Shown piece after piece: positions 10,945 to 35,600 of a stretch of 64,000 nt of DNA. The notes under the pieces are model-generated. The model ran no database searches. It was not told the origin of the DNA and saw only the letters and a list, made by a program, of their open reading frames with translations. The stretch is from positions 47,656,896-47,720,895 of the forward strand of contig OX345636.1 of NCBI GenBank assembly GCA_947044365.1, written 5' to 3'. The translations under genes and the position numbers were made by a program. The stretch comes from Petrosia ficiformis (taxonomy: Eukaryota > Porifera > Demospongiae > Haplosclerida > Petrosiidae). The stretch's first letter is position 1. Each line of letters begins with the position of its first letter.

Positions 10945-12726
10945 TTGAGAGCTTTTCCAACAGCTCTGTTTTCTGATAATAATGTAGATAACTTCTGGGT
11001 TAGGTGGTACGACATATTTATGATTACTATGGCAAACTGTATTCCCCAAAAGTCCATTTCTATGAAAAGAAATTTGCCTTATATCACTAAAGACACTATA
11101 TGTCTGATCCCAAAAAAGCTCTCTTTGTTCAAACGGGCTAAACATCTTAATTCTGGCAATGCCTGGGCTGCATACAATAAAGTCAGAAATCAAGTCACAT
11201 CTGCCCTTCGTTCTGCAAAGAAAAATTTGTTCACCAAACTTTCTGATAATATTCATTCACCAAAGGACTTATTACAAATTATCCCCTACTCGTTCCTGTT
11301 TTCCTGCCCATCAGTCAGTGAAAGTTCAAAGGCCCCTAGAGAAAGCAAACTTCAGATTTTCTCATCTTGCTTCTCTCGTCCCTCCTCTTCTCTTTCGCTC
11401 ACTTCTAAATCTCTAGACTGTTCTCTTTCCAGTATCACTTGTTCTGTGGATGAAGTATCTAAGCTTTTATCCACATACAAGACAAACACAGCTTCAGGTC
11501 CTGATGGCATTTCCAGTATTATGGTGAGAAATACTGCTGATTCTATCTCTCCTGCTCTCACTTCGTTATTTAACTTTTCACTTGAGACTAGTAAGGTGCC
11601 ATCCCAATGGAAGCTATCAAATGTCTCACCTATTTTGAAGTCGGGTGATCCTTCATTAATCAACAATTATCGTCTGATTTCCTTATTATCATTGGTTTCA
11701 AAAGTATTGGAACGCATGTCCATCAAAGAGTTTCTAATTACTTACGAATTAACACATCATTTGCTCTCTCACCGTCAATTTGGCTTTAGGGCTGGGTCCT
11801 CTACTCAAGAAGCTCTGTTATCCATCACAAACGACTGGCATTTGTGTTTGTCCAGTAACCATCAAGTTGGAGCAGTTTTCTTTGATATAAAAAAGGCCTT
11901 TGATACTGTTCCACATGAGCAGATTCTACTTTCTCTGGAGAGAATTGGGATTTCAGGTTCCCTTTTCTCCTGGTTTTCAAACTATCTGTCTAGTAGAACC
12001 CAGAGAGTGGTAATTAATGGAACCACCTCAGATACCTGTGAAGTGACGTCTGGAGTCCCACAGGGGTCCATTCTTGGACCACTCCTCTTTACTATTTTTA
12101 TGGACTCGGTCTGTAATCTACCTTTATCACATAATAGTAAATTAGCCTTATACGCAGACGATATCGTCCTGTATAAACCCATAAATTCACCTTGCGACAC
12201 TCTTGCTTTTCAGCAAGATGTTGATCAAATTCTTTGGACAACTAATCATGATCTCACCTTAAACACTAGTAAGACATGTGCTCTACCAATAACTAGGTCT
12301 CCTAAACCAATCTCACTCAACCTTCACATAGATGGTAACCCCATAGCTGATGTCCTCTCAGTTAAGTATCTAGGTGTCACAGTTACAGCAGATCTAATTG
12401 GTCAAGGCATGTGCATAACATCTCCTCGAAAGCGAAAAAACAAATTGGTTTGATCTACCGTAAGATTGTACCAAGCCACTCCACTGGCTCGTCAGAAGAT
12501 CTATCATAGTGTGGTCCTTCCCAAATTGGAATACTGCGCTGCAGTATGGGACCCACACCAATCTATCCTTATTGACAAGCTCGATAAGGTACAGGGTTTT
12601 GCTGGCAAGGTTGTAACTAAGGACTGGAAAGCCTCTTATCACACTAATTTGAACAAATGTAACTGGCAGCCGTTGTCTACAAGAAGGAAGTTACAAAAGC
12701 TCAAGATTTGTTATACAATATATTAA
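10945..12726 (+). pseudogene. LINE reverse transcriptase, frameshifted
   Basis: The 502-codon frame 10945-12453 contains the RT motifs in order: ASGPDGISS, NNYRLISLLSLVSKVLER, FGFRAGSS, FFDIKKAFDTVPH, GVPQGSILGPLLF and the catalytic LALYADDIV, then KYLGVTV. After a frameshift near 12455 the thumb/C-terminal part resumes at about 12466-12726 (LPKLEYCAAVWDPH). This order is typical of CR1/L2/Jockey-group LINE ORF2. There is no intact start. It is a dead copy. Confidence 0.88.
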
Positions 12727-13105
12727 ACAACTTTTCAAGTATTCCTCATAATGTTTTTACTCCTCATCCCTCACCTTAAATTATCCTCATAACCAAATTA
12801 TATCTCGACCCCTTACCAAGACAAACACTCACCAATTCTCATTTTTCGTTGATGTAATACCTTATTGGAACTCACTTCCATCCCATGTAGTCAATAGCAC
12901 CTCATCTAACTCTTTTAAGGCTTGTCTGTCTGAGCATTTGCTCACAAATATACTTTAACTTTTATTTTATTATTATTATTTTTTTTGTTTTGTTTTTGTT
13001 TTGTTTTCCTTCTGTCTTTTCCCTCTCTTGGGGGGCACTATATATTACCCTTAATGCATACTTTTTCTGTTTTTGTTTATGCATTAAAATTGGTATAGAA
13101 AAAAA

Positions 13106-14220
13106 AATTAGACCTGTAATTTAGCCTCATATATAGTTTAGTTACAAAGTCGAAATGCCGCCTCACGAAAAGGGGTTTAAACAACATTGTATGTAAACAA
13201 GAAATAGTAGACCATGCAAATTTACTTTAAATTTCTTCCCATGTGTTCTTTGTGTGTTGCTTTCTTAATGAAATTTTGTTTGTACCCAGTCATTATTGTA
13301 GGTTGTGTTGTGATTAGCTGACCTGAATTGAATATTAGCACTTATACAAAAGATTTTGCACTAATATTAATATCTCTTGACTATAGCTACATATCCATAC
13401 TTTGTTTTCCTCATGTTTCCCCAAACAGCATTTAGATGAAATCCATTCAAATGATTTGAGAACTATGAATATTCAACTCAATCCCTGTCTGTGTTTCTTG
13501 GATATTCTCAAGTCTTTCACCTTGATGATTCTCTTTTGTGAATGCTTTCAGCTATGTTAAGTTGGAGCTACATGTATTAACAATTTTTCTGTTATATACT
13601 CAAAGTGTTTCATCTGTAACTGCATTGACACAATGGTCAATATAGTTACAACGAATGTTTATAATAGCAATCACTGTGTTTTTATTGTTCGTTCTCTGAT
13701 ACACAAGCCTAGAAAACCAGTAACATGAAGCAAAAAGCTTCTCCATCAGCATTTATTTCCTCAATGGTGTTTTGTTTCTGTAATGCATTACAAAAAAATG
13801 CCTAGGCACCTAGAACTTGCAAAAACAATGGTAGGATACTGCGATGCTGCACTCAAGTTGGCAATGTAGGCAAGCACAGACATGCATACTATATTGTCCA
13901 GAGATAGTTTTCACACAGGGGGTACAAAACTGGGACAAGAAATTAAAGGCAGGGGGCAAAGTATATTGTGGATAGCACACTCTGTGTATGCATACATGCA
14001 CCATAAAATTTTCATTTTGGACCCCTAAAAAGGGTAACACGGCATAATCTGGGAGTGAATTTACATGCAATCATGTTGGCTGGTAAATTATATTACTTGA
14101 GCTGCTTGCCTATGCTTCTTACTTCTGGTGCACTACCTTGTGGTTGATGCCACATTGTTTTCCAAGGTGCCACCTTTGTTGATCCACATTGTGGGTTAGC
14201 ATGATAGCAAGCATGTACAT
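13106..14220. other. intergenic region without gene
   Basis: AT-rich sequence with no convincing open frame. A short minus-strand frame at 13810-14070 has no recognisable domain and I do not call it. Confidence 0.45.
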
Positions 14221-14225
14221 GAACT

Positions 14226-14590
14226 ACATGTACATTATCTAGTTATTAGAAGAGGTTTTGTTCATTCTCCTATATTTTAGAGAAGCTTTACTATGAGAAG
14301 TTTGACTATCGAGTAATCGTCCTCAATCACTTCAAGAAATGACCAGGCCCTCTCTGCTTACGCACATTACACGTGTGGAGGGCCTAGTTTCAACCCTGAA
14401 AAATCATCTTCTACATGTACATTATCTTGTTATTAGAAGAGGTTTAGTTCATTCTCCTATATTTAGAGAAGCTTTACCATGAGAAGATTGACTATCAAGT
14501 AATCATCCTCAATTACTTCAAGTGACCAGGCCCTCTCTGCTTACACACATTACACATGTGCCATTGGCCTAGTTCCAACCCTGAAAGGTC
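14226..14590. repeat. about 185-bp tandem duplication
   Basis: Two adjacent copies share TTATTAGAAGAGGTTT, TAGAGAAGCTTTAC and GACCAGGCCCTCTCTGCTTA, ending in CCTAGTT(T/C)CAACCCTGAAA. They differ by scattered substitutions and small indels, so the duplication is old. No coding content. Confidence 0.75.
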
Positions 14591-14592
14591 AT

Positions 14593-14752
14593 GTTCTACA
14601 TAAACAAGAATTTTTATCTTATAAATATTCAATTGCGTGCCATGGATGTGGCTTAATGGTGTGTTACATCATTTGCTTTCTTCAGCAAAGTAAGTTAGAA
14701 TCTTCATTGATATAAAAATATTTATAAGATTAAAATTCTTATCTGTGTAGAA
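14593..14752. mobile_element. about 160-bp inverted-repeat (MITE-like) element
   Basis: The left arm GTTCTACATAAACAAGAATT pairs with the right arm whose reverse complement begins GTTCTACACAGATAAGAATT. The pairing continues through TTTATCTTATAAATATT, about 38 bp in all. I could not define a target duplication. Confidence 0.6.
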
Positions 14753-15159
14753 CTTAATGAAATTTATAACTATACACAATAAGTCATTTGAATTCCTCAG
14801 AAGTCAAAATCAGGAAATTGTCCATATTGCATGTACACATGTAGTAAAAATACCCCACTACTGAAAATAAAATATTTATGATCTTTATTTGTTACATTTT
14901 GAGAGTGTTTCATTACAAATTGGGTATGTATTCTACTGTTTTGTAGGTTAGACTACTATGTTTCTTAGCCCTTCAATTGTAATGCTGGGTTAAAATAAAT
15001 ACTGTGACAAGTGAATGTATTAACCCTGATAACATATCAATAAATTGCTATTATGCCACATTACAGTATAATAATTATTATTGTCAGTTAATTTTTTGTA
15101 TCATCAGTACACATGTAAGTCAATTGAACTGTTAGTTTTGATATTTCATTGTTTCTTGG

Positions 15160-26469
<11,310 letters not shown>

Positions 26470-26597
26470 TTCATGCAGAAATTTTGAATCAGTGAAACAC
26501 ACCCTTAATAGGTGTGGTTTATAACTGAATCTAATTATTATTATCTATCTGTTAACTGTTGGGTTACTGATTAAACCAGGTATTGGTAAATTCTCTA
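26470..26597. promoter_or_regulatory. shared divergent promoter region of TEX9 and UBXN6
   Basis: Only about 130 bp separate the start codons of TEX9 (minus) and UBXN6 (plus). Near its centre is an imperfect inverted repeat, AAACACACC-CTTAATA-GGTGTGGTTT, about 26496-26522. No TATA box of canonical type is obvious. Bidirectional activity is inferred from spacing alone. Confidence 0.6.
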
Positions 26598-26600
26598 ATG

Positions 26601-29600
26601 ATGGCTGAAAAAATAAAGCAATTCTTTCAAAAGAAGAAGATGGACGTGAAGTTCAGTAAGGCTGGAGAGGGACATCGACTTAATGAAGACACAAGATCAC
26701 ATCATCAACCGACTTGTAAGATCATTTACCACTGAAGATGAAATGTGATAAATAAATAGAGTCAACTTAAAAGAACGTTCACATCATTTATATCAGTTTG
26801 TACACCATACGTACTTCTGATGTACATGTACATGTAAATCTACGGTCTGTAGCCGTTTGCAGGCTGCTAGAGACGAAATATGGCAAATTGTAATTATTTC
26901 TTGTGTTATATATAGTAGGGATGGCTCAAGTAGGTGTGTACAACTGCTGTATTGATTGAAACCCCTAACATCAATACCAGCATGTACATGTACAATGCTC
27001 CTAAAGCTATTATATAATTAACATGATCCCATATATCTACATGTACATGTACATGTATATGTATATGTAGTTGGTTCTCAAACATTGTTTAATTATTGAC
27101 TTGAGGTACACAGTATATGTACATGTTTGTGTTACTCTAGAGTATTGAAAATTTTACACCCTTAAGTAAAATTTATGACTGCATGTACACATGTACATGT
27201 ACATGTACGTGTTAGTATATGTATTTGTTTTTTAGCTTTCATTTAATTGTAAACAGTAGCAAAGGTTTGAAGACTGTGTAGTTTGAGGTGGTAGCTAGGG
27301 ACTGAAGACTACAAGGTGATAACTATAGAGAACTGTTACATACAGTAGGTAGGGAACTACATATACAAAATGTACATGTATCAGTTCCTCATTTGATCAG
27401 CAAGCATTGCCTTCACAATTTCCTAGCTACCATTTTCATTCAACAAATCCATAGCAGCCACCCCTAAATCAGTATGTTTATGTAAATGTACCTCCTCGAT
27501 AACTACATGTACATGTAAGAAACTATTAACTGAAATCAGGGTTCTCACTATGCTCCTATAGCAGGGTGCTGCACCCTTTTATTACCTGCTCGCACCCTTC
27601 TTAGCTCACCCATAATTAATTTTGCACCCTTCTTTAAATTTCTTTTATAAAGAAAACTAATAATCCCTGGATGATACCAAGAGTATTACCGTAATTCACT
27701 TTATTTTTGTTCACTTAAATTTTGTTTAATTAATTTTCATTTCGCAAAATTTTCGTCAGATTCCAATTAAACGAAAAATTTGTTAAAACGAAATCTAAAA
27801 AAAAAATAGCACGTGGCGACTGGCGAGGCGCAGCTGGATGGAGAGAGAAGTGGCTTGTTGTGATATAATGAGTGATAATAATAACAATACTGATATTACT
27901 GATAACTGGTAATAAAGAAGAGATCTGACCTACTACAGTCTTTGCCTTCTTTTTAAGATGCATTGTTATACACATATATGCAGATGGCCATGACTACATA
28001 TAATTAATAATTCATAATCTATAATTAATTATTTTGCACCCTTCTATTCGACAATTCTGACTGAAATTGTCTTTCACCATTATTTGTATATCATACAAGT
28101 ATATAATTCTACAATTGTATATTGTATTCACGTTTTTCAATTTCTCTACTAGCTCATGTTCAGCCTCATCGTAAACCTCCAGGAGAAGCATCAAGAACAG
28201 CTGGTATTGCTGCTCTTACCAGACTAGAGAGTATTGAGAAACCTGAAACTATTGTGAAACCTACTTTAAGAATGGATATGAAATCAAGTCCCACATCCTC
28301 TTCCTCAGCTTCAAAGATCACTAGTGACCAGGTACATGAATAGAGTAACTACATGTACATGTACATGTATGTTAATTGAAAGTGCATACATGTACATGTA
28401 CATGTAGCAAGCTTGGTTGCAGGTAAATGTACATGTAGTAGCTTCAATGCATGTATTGGCTGCGTATATGCAGCTGTACATGTACATGTGCATGTACAAG
28501 TATTGGAGGGCACATGTAGATGTATAAGTGTGGAGGATACATGTGTACACGTGCAATTTTGTAGGGTACCGCCATATATATACATGTATCAGTGTTGGAA
28601 GATACATGTACATGTGCATGTATTAGTGTGGAGGATACATGTACATGTACATTGTGCAATATGCACTTGTTGTACAGATACTTGTACGTGCAAATGATAT
28701 ATACATGTATTTTATGTAGCAAAAGAAATACGAGAATTTTAGTGAAGCTGGTAAAGGACATCGGCTTGATGAAGACACAAGATTTCATCAGCATCCTGAC
28801 AGTAAGAAACATGTACATAATTATACAAAATTATATAAGTATAGGTTATACACCGAGGTAAAGGTTTCTACTGGATTTATTAAACCGAGGGCCGAAACCG
28901 TCTTCTACCATGAAACGCGCGCAAAATATAGTAACAATCAAGCTTCTTAAATATTAAAATTTTATTGACTTCCTGTACATTTGAAAAAAATTATTTTGGA
29001 AGAAAATTTCCCTTTTTGAAACTTTGTATACTGTACATTATTATTATTACATGTACATGTACATGTACATGTATATACTGTACATTATTATTATTTACAT
29101 GTATGTTAGATTAATTGAACATGTACAATATGTACATGTGTACATGTACAGTATTTCTGATATGGTAGCCAGTAAAAGCATTGATCTGCCAAAGAAAACA
29201 ATAATTATATTTAGTACTAACACTGTACTTACTTACACTGTGCATGTACATTGTACATCTGCATTTGCATGTACATGTACATGTGCGATGCATCTTTGTA
29301 TGAGATAAAATGCAACATAAAATTTATAAATGTGGATGTGCATGTACATGATTATAAATGTAGGTATACATGAAAACTCATGTGCCTAGCATGAAAGCAA
29401 AAGGCATAGAAATGATTAACAAACAAACACAACAAGCAAGCAGCCACAATGGCTTAGAAAATTCATAAAACACAGCCACAAAGGGCTTAGAAAGTATTAA
29501 AGCAGCCATTCTGGCTTAGCAATAACAATTAATATCAATGTACATGTACATGTACACTGTACATGTTAAAATAAATTAATTACATGCACATGCACACATA

Positions 29601-32600
29601 CATTTATAATCTCAATCATAAACATTACTCACAATTTATAAAATATTTTTAAGTGTGAACTATTGAAATAACTTCCGAACATTTGTAAATGGAAACAGTA
29701 ATATAGACATTGGACAATATTGTACATTTATAAGATGACATAATCATTATGTTTTTTTCAGTCATACAAATAATACATCTAATTGTCTTGTATTTTTAAA
29801 AGTTAATGAACACACATGGTCTAGAATTCTACATTGTAAATCTTTTTTTTGTAATTGTAATTAGTAATTGATTACATTTTAAAAGTAATGATTACAATTT
29901 TTGCCACTAAAATCAATTGTAATCATTACAAGAAATTTCACAAAGTAATTGAATTGTAATGATTACATTTGCAAATGTAATTACAACATCCCTGATATAC
30001 ATATACACATGTACGTGTATGTAAATATATGTGAACTTCTTGTACATGTATGTACATGTACATTGTACAAATACATGAAAATTCATGTACCTAGCATGCT
30101 AGCAAAAAGCGTAGAAACAATTAACAAACAAACATAACAAACAAGCAGCTTACAATGGCTTATAAAATTCATAAAACATAGCCACAAAGGGCTTAGAAAA
30201 TATTAAAGCAGCCACTGCGGCTTAGAAAATAAGCAACCACAATGGCTTAGAAACTTCAAGGTAAAAAGGGGTTCACTGAATGCCCAGTGTACATGTGCAC
30301 ATGTACATATAATAATTTATACGTGTACTTTGTGATACAATAAATACAATCTACTTATAACTCAGCTAATACATGTACAGTTTACTGTATACATGTAGAT
30401 AATTGTCCATACTACTGTCCCGCTGTGCAATGGAAGTACAGTGTATATACATGTAAATGATAAGGTTCAGGTAAATGTTGCATTTCTCTACTATAGCTCA
30501 TGTTCAACCGGATCGTAAACCTCCAGGAGAAGCATCAAGAACAGCTGGTATTGCTGCTCTTACCAGACTAGAGAGTATTGAGAAACATGAAACTATTGTG
30601 AAACCTATTTTAAGAATGGATATGAAATCAAGTACTACCTTCTCACATGAAATGACTAGGGATAAACAATATCAGGTATTGGATACTGTGTGTAATAAGC
30701 ATGCATATGTATCATACACTATGTACCATATACTATGGGGCCTGAGAAGACTCCGGACGTGACGTAACGATTCATTATTGTTCGTTTATTGCATTCCATG
30801 CATACTTTTACTTATGCGCAACTGGACTATTACATTTGTAAGGAATTAAGTCAAGTACAAGTACTAAAAGAAATGTAAAGTACAATCATTACAATGACAA
30901 GATCTACTAGTGGAAATGTATTTAAGTTAAAGTACAAATACATGTACATATACATTTGAAAGTACATGTACATGTATTTAAGTACATAACAGTACAAGTA
31001 CAAATTTCAACAGTATCTTGGGGCAGAGTCTGCACTAAAGTTTCTTTCTATTTTTGCTCTCCTATATTTTCCTATCTGATGAAGGAAAACCAAAATGAGT
31101 CAATATTGTCTGAAAATTCAATGGACATGCACTTCCTTATCAAAGCAGTTATTCTTGCACATTTATGGTCTGGTTGCTTGAGAGATGTACATGTATATAA
31201 TGTGTCTGGAATATGTTTCAAGTTGTCATGAATACTATAAATAGCTACACAACCATGGCAACCACTCTTATTAGTTGCTAAGGTAAACAGTGCTTCAAAT
31301 AGTTCTACCGTAAATGATTAAATTCCAGATCGAAACACCCGTGTACATGTGCACATACCAGGGCTGTATTTAGGGGGGGGGGGGGGGGGGGGAGCATTGG
31401 CCCCCCCTTACTAATATTTCGCCCCCCCCTTGAACATTGACAAATAATAATTAATGATTTTCAATAACAATCATACATATACCATGTATTATAGGTACAT
31501 ATCAGTTAGATGTATTATATGTTAACTAAACAGTAGCAGTACACTGTGCAGTCAGCAAAAATAACAGTCCTTACACCTACTGTATATAGAGTAACAATTA
31601 GCCTATGAATGCATGTAAAGTGAGCTTTGAGCCTCTACTATATGTAAAATTTTCTCTCAAACCCCCCTAGCTTTACACGTGCTTACACACAAACTGAGGG
31701 GGCTTTGCCCCCCCCTCTTCATTCCCAGACACACATATTTGCCCCCCCCTTCCACAGAATCCTAAATACAGCCCTGCATACCGTGTGGAAATCAATGTCC
31801 TGACAGTGACTTGCGATAGTAATATTTTATCATTGTGATTATCGCCCAGCGCTAATAAATTACATGTATTCATGAAGAACATGCAGTGGAGGAGGTACTG
31901 CATGTACCATGAGTTTAATGAACCTCAGTTTAAAATAATATTGGTACAACCTCTGTTTAGTACAATATTATACTTATCTAAAATTTGTACACATATACAT
32001 ATCACACTGTACATGTAACTAAAAATTACATTGTATATTTAAATGTATAGCAGTGACTCTTAATACCTAAATGTATACATATGTGTTTTTGTATTACACA
32101 ACATAAAAGAAACAGTTTTAAAGTTCTGATTGTGTGACTGTACATTACTAGTACATACGATGTGTTTTTATCTGTTCATTAAGACAGTAGAATTGTCCAG
32201 AATGTAATGTAACATGCCAAGGTTTCATACATTATGCCTCAAACAGGATACATTACATGATGTTACAGGAGATGTAGAAAGACACCTGAGGCAATGGAAA
32301 AGTGAAAATGACTCATGTGGGATTTGAACCCACAACACTCTGTATTCCAGACAGATGCTCTACTACCAAGGTAGCCCAGCTGGGAGGGCCCAAATCAAAC
32401 ATTTCATATGCCTGTATAAACAGGCTAACTTACCACTTGGCATTAGGTGAAGGCCGCGGTAATGAAACCACCAAAGACACCAACACCAAACCTAAGCATA
32501 TACATGATGTTACAGGATTTGTAGAAAGAAAGAAAGACACCCGAGGCGATGTACACGAGAAGAGGTCCCCCCTTCCACATGTAGTGTTTGTGACACTAAG

Positions 32601-35600
32601 TTTATTTCACTTAATTGCACTACAATTTTTGTTTGTAACTCAGTAACTTTCTCTTTAAAATCAAAAAAAATAAAACCAGAATTTATACAAAAACAGAAAC
32701 TTCTAGAACATTCTACAATACATGTACATGTACATGTACATGTTATTGTAACCTACACTATATAACTGATTTACTAATCTTCTTCGATACCCGCCACCCA
32801 TACTGAGCCATCAGGTGATACTGATACTCCGTATAGTTGCTCTATACCTGTTAATGAACAAATCCATGTTCCACTAGGATTAAAGATAGACAATGAATCT
32901 AAAGCAGAGTTAGTAACTAATGAATAACCTGCTGAATCTATAGCTATGCCATTTGGATGTTTCAAATGTGTTTTGCCATATTTACGTACAAACTGCCCAT
33001 CAGATGTAAAGACTTTTACGAAATTGGAACCATATGCAACCACATGAACATCACCTGACAAATCAAAACTAACATCTCTTGGACGTCTAAATGATTGATC
33101 ATTTCCATCAATAATATGCGAGAGAGTCCAGTCAGAGTAGAATATTTGTATACGATTATTATTTGTATCTGCAACATACACTTTTCCTTCAGGACTAATG
33201 TTTATGCCGTAAGGTGTATTAAACTCTCCAACATCAGATCCCTTCTGTCCAAATGTACCAAGAAACTCTCCTCCCGTTGTCAACTTATGAATCCTGTGTC
33301 TTCCACATTCAGCAACATAAACTATCTCTCCAGTGATAGCTATTCCACAAGGTGAATGAAACTGTAATTCACCCCTTCCCTTACAGCCAATGGTAGTCTT
33401 CTTCTTTCTACTACTGTCATACACATCTATGCGATGGCTGATATATCTACATGTAGTGACAAACATGTCACCGTTGTCAGAGAATGCAATATAACGAGGG
33501 TTAGAACTATTTGGAGGTACCTGGATTGTAGTCATTTCATAATCTTGTTGTGTGACCACACTCAGGTCAAACGGACTACACTGGATATCCTGGCTTTGTA
33601 TAGTAATAGAAAGTTTATGCTGACCTGATAGCTGTGGTGTAACAGTGATGCAGTATGTACCATCATTATTATCAGTAACCTGGCATTCTTTACTTCCTTT
33701 ATCACTATGAGTGAGATTACTTGTCACTGCTGCTCCTCCATGATCTAACTCCTGTTCTGTACTATTTCTAGAGACAACTTTAACTTTCATTTCCGCTCCT
33801 ACAGCTAATCTCTTACGAGGTATTACAGCTGTACTATTACTGGGAGAGATATCACATACACACCCAAAATCAGTTATTATTTTACCTAATGTATCAGTAT
33901 TAACTTCCACTGATATGTTAGGTGACTCACAGAGGTCTAGAGATATCTCAGAGAACTGTTGCTGAAGTCTAGTAGCTCTGTTGTGTAATGTATGAGAGAT
34001 CGAGAGTAATTCAACATCACTGTACTTACTAGTCGCAACTGAGGCAAGAGAATGACAATTACTCATAGAGTCTAATAGACTCTGAACACCCTCCAATTGA
34101 ATAGAGAGACGTACATCCTTGGCCATGGCTTCCTCACTGCTCTTTGCTAACAAATGTTCTTCACGTTGATGAAGAAGCTGCTGAAGTTTAGCAAAAGCTT
34201 GACGAATTATAGCATCAACTTCATTTTTACGTGTTTTTATCTTCTCCTTCATATCTTTGCCAGCTGTGATGACCTCTTCAAGTTGTTGCTGAGCCATGGG
34301 AAATCCCTCTAGACTTATAATTATCTCTTCTCTCTGATCCATGGCATGGTTACTAACAACAATTGAATGATTCTTATGACTAACAAGAATACACTTGACA
34401 CATACTGGAATAGAACACTGTTGACAATACAAGTCAAGTTTCTGATCTTCATGATCTTGACACACTGGAGACACTGAGGAAGATAAGGAATATTTATATA
34501 AGGAGTCTTGACTAATATTCTGAGCTTCCTGTAGCTTGAATGAAGAGTGTGAGCGAGTTTTACGCAGTGCCTGGTGATATTTCCAACACACACTACACAA
34601 GAGATCATCACACTCTGTACAGTAAGCTATAGGACTGTTCTCACCACACGAATCACATGGAGAAGGAGAAGTAGAGGTAAAAATTCCTAAAACCTTTTCT
34701 TGTTTAGTCTCTTCACTCAATCTAATATTACGTGGGAGTGAAGTTACAACTCCATCACTTAGTTCAGTAGACTGATTACAAGATGGACAGATTATAGAGG
34801 CGGTACCCTCAATATGTAGCTTAGTAACGCATTCTAGACAATAAGAATGAAGACAGGAAAGGATCCTTGGATCTTGATATATGTTAGTACAATGCTGGCA
34901 GGTAGTTTTGGAAGACAGCCATTAGCCGGAGAAAGTTATCCAATTAGTTGGGTGGGTGTTACAACTTACACATGCGCATTGCATTAAACATTATTAAAAT
35001 ATTAACGCTGAATATATTCACGCAATGACGCTCTACAACATCACTGCATTACAACCTCCCGGTATCTTGAACACAGCAAACAATTGCTATTCTAGTAGCG
35101 TACTGCAATGTCTTCTAAATCATCCTATTTTCTTCGAGTTGTTTCAACTGAGTAAAGGTCGTGACAATTGTGAAACATGCAAAAAATCAGGTAATCTTCT
35201 TACAAATTATATATATATATATATAATTATATATATTATATACATATATATATATAGAATCATTATAAGTATAATTATAAGAAATGAAGTAACTGTTTTT
35301 ACATTAAAACACAGGAACATGTTTAGCAAAAATGATTGAAGAATTATGTGCCACATCTAAGTACAGCAGTGTGACAAAAACACTTCCAACCGAGCCAATA
35401 GTTGAAATTCTAAGAGGTAAAAGTGATAATTAATGATTTGACTACACAAGAACACAGTATTTCAATAGAAACACATGAATCGTTTATTCCTGGTCAATAC
35501 GATGACGCTCATGAATACTATATACAACTTATCAATAGGCTAATCGAAACAACTACTATGGAGTAAGATACTTGTGTCATAAATTACAATGCATGTTGTG

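Larger units (their letters stand above)
10397..13105 (+). mobile_element. decayed non-LTR retrotransposon (CR1/L2-like), 5' truncated
   Basis: The remnant starts with the end of an AP endonuclease (IIDHI at about 10434 and SDHSI at about 10517), continues through a linker into a reverse transcriptase, and ends in a C-terminal tail (WNSLPSHVV near 12868) and a T-rich 3' UTR. The endonuclease part is interrupted by a hAT insertion at 10547-10871 with a perfect 8-bp duplication. Frameshifts lie in the linker and at about 12455. It cannot encode an intact protein, and no poly-A tail of L1 type is seen. Confidence 0.85.

Noticed and set aside
11352..12642. Minus-strand frames opposite the reverse transcriptase
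   Set aside because: They are antisense shadows of the LINE coding frame with no domain of their own.
28311..28861. Several frames of 78-124 codons in UBXN6 intron 2
   Set aside because: They run through TACATGTA arrays and overlap true UBXN6 exon 3 in the wrong frame or strand.
32310..32380. Functional tRNA-Ser (GGA) gene on the minus strand
   Set aside because: Box A and box B are present, but the acceptor stem does not pair and there is no long variable arm as needed for tRNA-Ser.
32302..32646. 114-codon plus-strand frame containing GFEPTT
   Set aside because: This is the familiar false peptide produced by reading a tRNA-like T-arm region; the sequence is a tRNA-derived repeat.
34720..34722. 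TTG as start of the TRIM protein
   Set aside because: The frame continues upstream through a complete RING finger to the transposon border, and the true ATG is recognisable across the insertion at 36950-36952.
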